From Serilophus lunatus (lineage: Eukaryota; Chordata; Aves; Passeriformes; Eurylaimidae), in contig VXBA01001824.1 in the NCBI GenBank assembly GCA_013399895.1, forward strand, positions 62,001 through 126,000: 64,000 nt of DNA. The letters run 5' to 3'. Positions 50,271 to 64,000 of this stretch are shown in pieces. A program made the translations under genes and the position numbers. The number at the start of each line of letters is the position of its first letter. Position 1 is the first letter of the stretch. Under the pieces are notes generated by a model that saw nothing but the letters and a program-made list of their open reading frames with translations, ran no database searches and had not been told where the DNA came from.

Positions 50271-50524
50271 CAGGGGTCCTCAAATTATGGCCCGCCAGGG
50301 TCTTCAGTGCGTCCCGCCGGTATTTACAGACCCCCCCGGCTCTGTGCTGCCTGCCGTCTCCTCTCGGACGGGGACAGCCCCGTCCCCCCGCAGTCCCACG
50401 GGCGGCTCTGCGGGGCCGGCGGGACGGGGCGGGCGGGCGNTTGTTTCCAAACTATAGTCCGGCCCCCGACAGTGTCTGAGGGACAGTGAACCGGCCCCCT
50501 CTTTAAAAAGTTTGAGGACCCCTG
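50271..50524. mobile_element. Non-autonomous hAT-type DNA transposon, 254 bp, with terminal inverted repeats and 8-bp target duplication
   Basis: The left end CAGGGGTCCTCAAA matches the reverse complement of the right end TTTGAGGACCCCTG over 14 bases. Flanks are ATCTAATC (50263-50270) and ATCTAACC (50525-50532), an 8-bp target duplication with one mismatch, as expected for hAT transposons. Subterminal sequence (GGGGGCCGG, GTTCACTGTCCCTCAGACA, GGCCGGACTATAGTTTG on the minus strand) resembles Charlie-group elements known from other vertebrates. The interior is very GC-rich and CpG-rich, unlike its surroundings, with one ambiguous base at 50440. It has no transposase, so it was mobilised in trans. 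Confidence 0.88.
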
Positions 50525-51042
50525 ATCTAACCTCATATTCTGCCTCCAGCTTTGGCTAATAACAGCTGCTTATGAAAAAAACTAATAAACATAGGGCAAA
50601 GGTATAGCACCTTTTTATGGAACACTCTGTCTCTCTCTGTCCATATCAATGGCTCTTTAACCTTTTATCATGAAAAACTCTCCCTTGCTTTTTGCCGCCC
50701 TTTTCTTTAATTGTACTCATTTCATCGTATTTTTTATAAGATGAAGTAGAACCTAATTGTGTGGAGTTCTAAGGAGATGGGGTTACCAAAGATCTAAGTT
50801 GAATTTGAACCTTGAGAAACATTGTATTAAACTTAACAGAAATGAATCCTGCTATTTGAGCTGTCTAAATGTACCCTAAAATAAAATTTTATTATCTTTG
50901 TTAATAATTTGCTTTTTTAAGCTTGTGCTCATCATTTTAGACAGTAGAACTACTCCCCAAAATATGCAAAACTTATTGCTTCTTTATAGTCCGTGGTTTT
51001 TACATCAGAACAATTATAAAATACAAGCAAAATGTTACTCAC

Positions 51043-51214
51043 TTGTATTTATTTTCTGAAGTGAAATGTGCTTTTCCAGGTGTCTACGAAGCTTCACCTC
51101 TGCTCCATATTTACCAGTTGTGCCATTGTCAGCCAGAATAAAATGAGAATGCATACTGTTGAGCACAGTCAACTTGCTCATGGGATTGGACATTGTCTGG
51201 TATGGTCGGACCAC
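51043..51214 (-). CDS. TRPM3: TRPM3 window exon 3 (172 nt): TRPM homology region 1/2
   Basis: This exon encodes 57 residues (114-170 of the window product) plus the first base of an arginine codon: VVRPYQTMSNPMSKLTVLNS, then MHSHFILADNGTTGKYGAEV, then KLRRHLEKHISLQKINT. HSHFILADNGTTGKYG is one of the most conserved segments of the TRPM1/3/6/7 branch. The acceptor is AAAATGCAG then GTGGTC, and the donor is ATACAA then GTGAGT. Entry phase 0, exit phase 1. Histidine in LRRHLEK replaces the glutamine I recall from mammals. The downstream intron carries mir-204. Confidence 0.97.
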
Positions 51215-53535
51215 CTGCATTTTAAAGACAAAGAAAAAACAAACCTGTACTAAATAAAAAAGATCCTCTGAACTAAATGAATTACAAAGTATCAGTTGAT
51301 AAGATGAAACAAAAGAAAAATATCAAAAGTATTTAAGTAGTGCACTTGAGCACTGCTGTCTTTTACATGTAAAGTAGGAAATTACCTTAACACTGTCCTT
51401 TTAGATGCTGATAGTATTTAAAGGGTTTTCCATGGTATTCTGTTTCAATAGCATTGATGTCCACTGTTTCCATGTATAATCCAGCTGTCAATGCTCCAAA
51501 GGTAGGCTCGTGTGACTACACACACACACTGTATACCCTGTCAGCTACTGACTTCTAATAGCACTGCACTAAATTCTCACTTTGCTCTGATTGAAGTCTT
51601 TGATTCTTTCTTCACAGATCCCATCCAGCAACATACCTCCACTTTTGGCTCATTCAGAGCACAAACACCGAGGATATCCTCTCCAGACACATAAATACAA
51701 GTGAGTTCCACTCTTGGAGGTGTGTACACATGAGGTAACACCACATTTTCAACTTCCTTGGAAAAAACTATTGGCCCATTCTTAGCATTACTACAAACGC
51801 AGTTGTTTGTTCCCACAACAGCTTTAGAAAGTTTCCTTCAATGAGGCATTTGCTACACTTCAATTTGACTTCATCAGGAAAAAATCATCAGCAGTAAATT
51901 GTTGCAGAGTATCTCACTCCTAGGCACTAAGCAGAACAAATAATAGCACAAATAATGAATAATGGGCCACCTTTGCTTCTCAGCTACTCTGGTATGTCTC
52001 CTCTTCCTTAGCTATGGAAGACAGTAATCACATGGAAAAAGAACTGGTGTCATGTCAAGAGATTCTGGTTGATCTTTTAAAGATTTTCTAGAAATACTGT
52101 TTCCTGCCTTGCTTATGTATGTCTTGTCTTTTTGGAGAGACAAAACTCCTCAAAATTTGTAAAATTAAGCACTAGCTGAGGAAACTCAGAAGTGACCTAC
52201 TAGAAAACTCAACTGGGTTATCTTCATCTGTAAGTAATTTTCTTGACAATCTGGCATCGTTTATTTTTAATAGCTGGTGTTTAAATGCACAAAAGTGGAC
52301 ACTCAAAAGCTGACATAAATGCTTGCAGATAGAATATAGTAACAATGATTTCTCCTTAAGCTCTTCTATTTTTTTGTAATTCTAAAGAGATCTCTAATTG
52401 AGACAATTCTTTACAAATAATATGTGCTAGTAATTCTTTAGCCAGAGATCTCTCTTTATATATTATTTTCACTTGTGAATGTCTGGCACATTTTGGCCAA
52501 GTCTTAGACTTCCTTTGCTCTTATAATCTGTCATGTAGAGGGTATTCTGTAAAATGTTCATCCTCCAAAAGGGAAGAAGAAAGGGTTTGAGAAAGTCAAG
52601 ACAGCAGATAGCTAACAGCAAGGGGAGGCACTACACTGTGAGAACAGGTGATAGCTTTGGTTCAAATTCCTTTTATACTGTTTCTTTTGGTGCCTCATTC
52701 ATAACTATTTATTCTATGAGTGCATATAACTTAACAAATATCAATATGCCACTTGAACATGTTCATTAGCTAACTTCTACAGATACAGAAACAATGCATT
52801 CCATACCACAGTCAGAAATATGAGGAACGTTCATTCTCATATCCCTAAGAATCAAATAAAATCAAACTAAAACAGTGTCAGATTTTTTAAATTTATACCT
52901 GCTCTGTCTCTCAATAAATAGATGGCACACACCAGCAAGGTCTGATAGTAGAGGAATACCTTGAGTTGCCCATTCATTTTATGATTACAAGGTGTCATAC
53001 AGGCAATTCCACACACAGCTTGTGGTTTTGCTTTTGAGAGCCACGGCTCAAAACTTCCTAATTGTGACAGCTTGATCTGCAGTTCTCATGATTTGCAGCA
53101 CCAAAGGCTTCACACATTGACTTGCTGATGCTGCCGCAGGACAGATTAGAAGGCTATGCTTTCATTCTGTTTTTAGCTACAAGTTGAATCTCATCATTAA
53201 TAAATTTTATAGAGGTGAAAATGAGACTAAAATTATTTTCAATTGAATTGTTCATAGCATGACAGTTGGTTTTCTTTTTTTTTTAATAATCAAATTTTTC
53301 AAATCACACTGTCAGGCTCTCCTTGATTAAATGATAAGCAAAATCTTCAGGAAGGCAAGAAAATCTTAGGCTTTTAGACTGTTTCCCTGAGGCACAACAT
53401 TCAGCAGATTTTCAGCTTTTGACTCTTGCAGTTTCCATTCCTTTACTCTTTTCAATCCCTTGCATTTTACAGGCAAGTTAAATCGTTAGAAAAATCTTTG
53501 ACTTTAAGTGTGTGTTCTAATATCCCTTCTGTATG

Positions 53536-53665
53536 CATAGAGTAATAGAATGATCTGGGTAAGAAGTGACCTTAAAAGATCGTCTATTTCCAAACCCTCT
53601 TGTCATGGGCAGGGGCACCTTCCGCTAGACCACATTGCTCAGAGCCCCATCCAAACTTGCATTGA
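53536..53665 (-). mobile_element. CR1 LINE 3'-end fragment
   Basis: CATAGAGTAATAGAATGATC is followed by a GGTAAGAAGTGACCTTAAA-like stretch, TCATGGGCAGGGGCACCTTC, CGCTAGACCACATTGCTCAG and AGCCCCATCCAA. This is the reverse complement of the CR1 3' region, so the element is on the minus strand, co-oriented with TRPM3. It is only about 130 bp and clearly diverged. The left edge keeps a remnant of the terminal ATTCTATGA repeat. Confidence 0.9.
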
Positions 53666-55922
53666 GATTAGGGGGTAATGTCCTCCTGATGTCTTCCTCT
53701 GCAGAGCTGAAAGGAATCATTTATGCTCAAGGCAGTCCCTCCAAATGAATGCGACAGTTCAATGAATGCGACAGCATCCACACTGGGAAGCAGTACTTAT
53801 GCTGCATGGGCTGAGTGTACACCATGAACAGGTGAAGAGCTGGGCTAATCCCAGAAGTTATCTTTGCACCTTGAGAAGCTTGAATTAAAAGCACTTGTTC
53901 TGCTTAGATTCCCTGTGGGAACATGACACTCAGTATAGGGACAGCACTTGAAAAATCTCTCAGGGTAACTCATTATGACAATAAGCATGCAAGTGCCATC
54001 TGAACCAGTGCACGAATCTGAGCAGTCTAGGTGAAGACAAAGAATTTAAGACAAACAGTGTGCTTAGAGTACACAGCAATTAGAGTAGCACTCTGAACAG
54101 TGGTGAAAAAAAGAAAGGGATGAATGCTTTGCTTCTCAAAAAAGTAACAGCTGTTGCTCAAATCAAGCCATTTCTGCAGCTTTACTGCTCTGGGGCATCC
54201 CAGGCAACAATGTAGTTTCTGGTTGATTTAGAAGATCCTGGAAGCATCATGGTCCAAATTCTCCATATATGATATAACTATGCTAGTCCTTGTCTCTGCC
54301 CCAGATCTCCTACTGAGGCAACTAGGAATTAAACCCAAAAGAGAACTGAACAGATCCTGAAAGAAAAGACATTCATGCTACAAAGGCTTACAACGTGTAC
54401 TCTTTTAGAAGACAGAATAGCTCTATATGTAGAAAGAAACTTATTTTAATCATAGTTTTCTACAAGACTGAACAAGCCACGTTACTTTCTCAGTTTTATC
54501 AGAAAATATGAGGAAATAAGGCAACTAATTCCCTTGTGTGCTTTCTTTTTAAATTAGAATCTAGCAGTGTTAAGAGGTGCACTATTTTCTGCTATATTGC
54601 TTTTACAGTACTGGATTAAGACATACCTCATAAGGGATCTTTAATCATTGCAATGTAAAAAACAGCAAACGACAGTAATACTTTCTTTAGCTTGGTCAGT
54701 TTTCTTTATTGCTCTGAGGAAAACCCTTGGGATTCTCAAAGGCTGACTGTCTTGGATGGACTGGTGAATACAATAAAAGCCCTCAGCTATGACTTCTAGA
54801 TCCATACAGGCCAGGCATAGGCTGAAGCATTAGCAGAGGTGCATCTCTGTTGAGCATACCTGGCTTGCCATGAGACACACGGAGGTAACACGCACTGGGG
54901 GCATATGCAGTGACAACAGCTCCCCCCTTCTGCTCCCTGACATCTCTCCAATTCCCATGACTAGGACAGTTTTCTGTCTGATGCTGGAGGGGTTTGTTTT
55001 GATAACTCTTCAGTTCTGATCGTAATTTAACTAGGCATAGTGCATATAGGCATAAATCCACATAGATGCCAGAGTTTGACAAGCCTTTACTACTGCCTGG
55101 CTTTTTTTTTACCCCAGTATAATCCTTTGTGGCCTTTGTTTCTTGCTTAGTGATATTCATTTTACACGCTCAGGGTACTATTTATATTTCCCCTTCTCAA
55201 TCCATTTCACGTCATTCACCTCTAATGAGCCAGACAATATAGTAAGCTTTGATTTTTAAAAAGCTTCCAAAACAGCTTCCTCACATTAAAAGAAAGAGCA
55301 TGCATTAGATAAAAGAAGAAGTCCTTCGATACACAAGAAACTGAGGAAAGCTGGTGGGAGAGGGAGGGAAAACAGTAAGAGAGAAAGGTTGATTTATGCA
55401 AAGACTGTTACTGAGAAGATTTAGCAACTTATATGGCCTACCTCAGGCTGTGTCATATTATGTTCAACACAGTCGTAAGAAATTTGTGGTTAATCAGAGT
55501 ATGAAATGCTTTCAGACGTTTCAGTGGACTAAAGTCTTCACAGATTATAGATCATAGTCTTGTAGCATGACAAGGCAGTAAAATGGAAGATGAAATTTTA
55601 TATCAGTAAGCATAAAGCAGTATCATAACATGTGCATTAGAGACGAATAAAACCAAAAGTGCTTCAGCATTGCTCATGCCATTGATCAACAATTTTCTGA
55701 AACTTTTAGGGGCCAGGATGTTTAGAGGAAAATTCAATTTTGTTTATCAAAGACATATTTTCAACTATTTTTGTCCTTAGTGATGACCCTGTAATTGTAA
55801 ACCTATTGATGTGTGTCTCTATTAATAAAATTATTATTCTTAAATTTATACTAAACTTTTTTCACTTTCTATCTGATAATCAGAGTAAGTACTAATCCAT
55901 TTTTGATTTACCTAGAAAGTGC

Positions 55923-55972
55923 TTTTTTTTTCCATTTCTTTTTTCTTTTTGTTTCTTTTTTTTTTTTTTTTT
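55923..55972. repeat. T-rich low-complexity tract
   Basis: About 50 bases of almost pure T with isolated C and G, ending in a run of about 19 T. On the TRPM3 strand this is an A-rich tract. It could be the decayed tail of a retroposed sequence, but no body is recognisable next to it. Confidence 0.8.
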
Positions 55973-57376
55973 AAAATAAAATTACCATGCAACTCCTTGG
56001 CCTTCAGTTAAATTGGAAGGATATTTTGAGGAATGCATTGCTTAAAAAAAAATCAGAAATCATGGGAACTGTTGCAGTTGGCTGGAACATCTGGGAAACG
56101 AACCTCGTTCTTTAGCTCTTTCTGCAAAAGAAGGTTCCGGTTCCCCTTTAACAGTGACTATCTGAGAACAGAGGTAGGTAGCTTTCCAACAGCTGGAAAA
56201 AAATTAATGAAGGAATAGCTAATGGTCCAAAATTTGGGGCTAATTTGATGTCCTTTCTTGACTGCTTTGTTCTTGCAATGTTTCCAGAACTCCATGCACA
56301 GTCACTAAAGACTGTTCATTTATTTATTTTTTTATTTGTACATTTTACTTCTTTAAGAAGACACATCTCATCTTTTTGCTTAGCTATTTTTGCTGTTACC
56401 TTCTGCACCGCATATCAGAAGAGTTCATTAGTCACTCACTACTGCTGCAAAGTCCCATCCTGCTTGTTTGTGTGGTAATAGAGTACAAAACCTCATGCTA
56501 ATAGGATTCCCCCTAATGGCTATACTTTAACAGTGAATTGCAATGAATTTCAGCTGGATTATCTTCATACTCTTTGTAATTCCTTTGACCTGATACTTGA
56601 ATCTTCTTTCCCTTCTCAACTTGCTAATGGCTGAACATGCAGAGAAGAATGGGTTAGACTAATGTGAACAAGAAAAAAAGTTATTTTTTGCAGAATGAAA
56701 ACTGTTTCTCAGGCAGATTGACTGAGAATGAACCAGAAGTGAGAAAAAAGGCTCAGAAAAGCTTCAGCTAATGCATATAACCAGTGTAGGTAAACTATTC
56801 GCATATTAATATCAGAAGGTTAATCTTTCTGGGTGACAGTTTTAGAAGTGAAGAATGATGTGAAATAGTAGGAGAAACTGTATCCCTGTCCTTCAAAATG
56901 ACTGAAGGTGAATTATTTGAGGAATCCTCTTATGCACAGTACATGTATCAAAATCGCTTAAATAAAAATGTATAGGGGGGAATATATTCTAAGGAGGACA
57001 GTCCACAATTCTGAATTTAACCAATGCATCACAGTATTGTTTAAAAATAAACAAAAAAATCAAGCTTTGCAATCAGTGTTTCCTTAGGCACTTTTCAGAC
57101 TTCATAGAGTTCTAAGGATGAATCTTTAATATATTTTCAAGTATAGCGTTTAATGAAATTTCTTTGTAATTTATTTTTGAAGAACATACACTGCAGGAAT
57201 TTTTATTGTTGCCATGTCAAAACTGCTGTCAACCGTAATGGAAATGGTATATATTGATTTTTTGCGGCAGATAAAAATTCTGAGAGGAATCCTTAAGTGA
57301 GGGATGGAGAGAACAGAAAAAAAAACCTGGAAGATTTATAGGTATTGAAGGTGATCTGTGTCCATATAGGGCTTAC

Positions 57377-57501
57377 ATCTTTGCCAATCAGATCCTCTTG
57401 ATTTTCCACAATCCCCCAGGGAGCTATACCAATGGTGCAGATCTTCCCTCGAGATTTTGAGGCGTGATCTTTCAGTGCATCTCCAACATGCCGAATGACT
57501 C
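57377..57501 (-). CDS. TRPM3: TRPM3 window exon 2 (125 nt): TRPM homology region 1
   Basis: This exon completes the glycine codon (GA), then encodes 41 residues: VIRHVGDALKDHASKSRGK, then ICTIGIAPWGIVENQEDLIGKD (residues 73-113 of the window product). KICTIGIAPWG is the buried strand and loop that follows the GGVNTG patch in TRPM channels. The acceptor is TTTCCTAG then GAGTC, and the donor is AAAGAT then GTAAGC. Entry phase is 1 and exit phase 0. Frame and conservation are intact. Confidence 0.97.

Positions 57502-64000
<6,499 letters not shown>

Larger units (their letters stand above)
36007..51042 (-). other. TRPM3: TRPM3 intron (15036 bp) hosting mir-204
   Basis: The donor is GTGAGTAAC and the acceptor ends TTTTACTCCAG. 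It contains mir-204 (46621-46730), a hAT-type element (50271-50524), a near-identical 42-bp repeat pair (39991-40032 and 41078-41119), a (TTTG)n tract (44061-44094), a gapped poly-T tract (38459-38525), three Ns at 38203-38205 and an A/C-rich (CCAAA)n tract beside the acceptor. A pyrimidine-rich stretch lies at about 45040-45230. No protein-coding gene is nested inside. Confidence 0.9.
51215..57376 (-). other. TRPM3: TRPM3 intron (6162 bp) between window exons 2 and 3
   Basis: The borders are GTAAGC at the donor and AAAATGCAG at the acceptor. It contains a CR1 fragment (about 53536-53665), a 17-bp partial tandem duplication beginning AATGAATGCGACAG (53744-53774), and a T-rich tract at 55923-55972. 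Nothing else is identifiable; the rest is AT-rich unique sequence. Confidence 0.9.

Overview
The window is intronic, AT-rich vertebrate nuclear DNA, most likely from a bird. The avian signs are CR1 LINE 3' ends (one with a chicken-like 3' terminus), a solo LTR of a type I know from neoavian genomes, and short microsatellites, with no mammalian SINEs or L1. There is no prokaryotic, phage or CRISPR content. Essentially every long open frame outside the exons below is a chance frame, a microsatellite translation or a frame inside the LTR.

The window is a 5' (N-terminal) internal slice of one large gene on the minus strand, TRPM3, a melastatin-type TRP cation channel. Nine coding exons can be placed with GT-AG borders, in transcript order: 60217-60430, 57377-57501, 51043-51214, 35832-36006, 29248-29371, 14058-14130, 6328-6428, 4376-4510 and 2089-2139. 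Their lengths (214, 125, 172, 175, 124, 73, 101, 135 and 51 nt) sum to 1170 nt. All split codons join correctly, giving 390 uninterrupted residues of the cytoplasmic TRPM homology region (SLOG-like nucleotide-fold part followed by the helical, ankyrin-like part). The start codon, earlier exons, membrane segments and C-terminus lie outside the window.

In the third intron (36007-51042), on the same strand as the gene, lies the microRNA precursor mir-204, with both mature arms intact. This confirms the paralogue: TRPM1 carries the related mir-211 instead. Channel and microRNA can therefore share one primary transcript, as in mammals.

The remaining sequence is intron. Recognisable insertions are a 1104-bp solo LTR with a 5-bp target duplication (15317-16420, antisense to TRPM3), four CR1 fragments (16.7 kb, 17.7-18.3 kb, 53.5 kb and 59.1 kb), a 254-bp GC-rich hAT-type element with an 8-bp target duplication (50271-50524), a compound GACA/GATA microsatellite (23308-23435), and several simple repeats, two of them directly beside TRPM3 splice sites. 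Three short runs of N mark assembly uncertainty. I found no new biological system. The most useful observations concern splice-site-adjacent repeats, the mir-204 locus and the well-preserved mobile-element boundaries.
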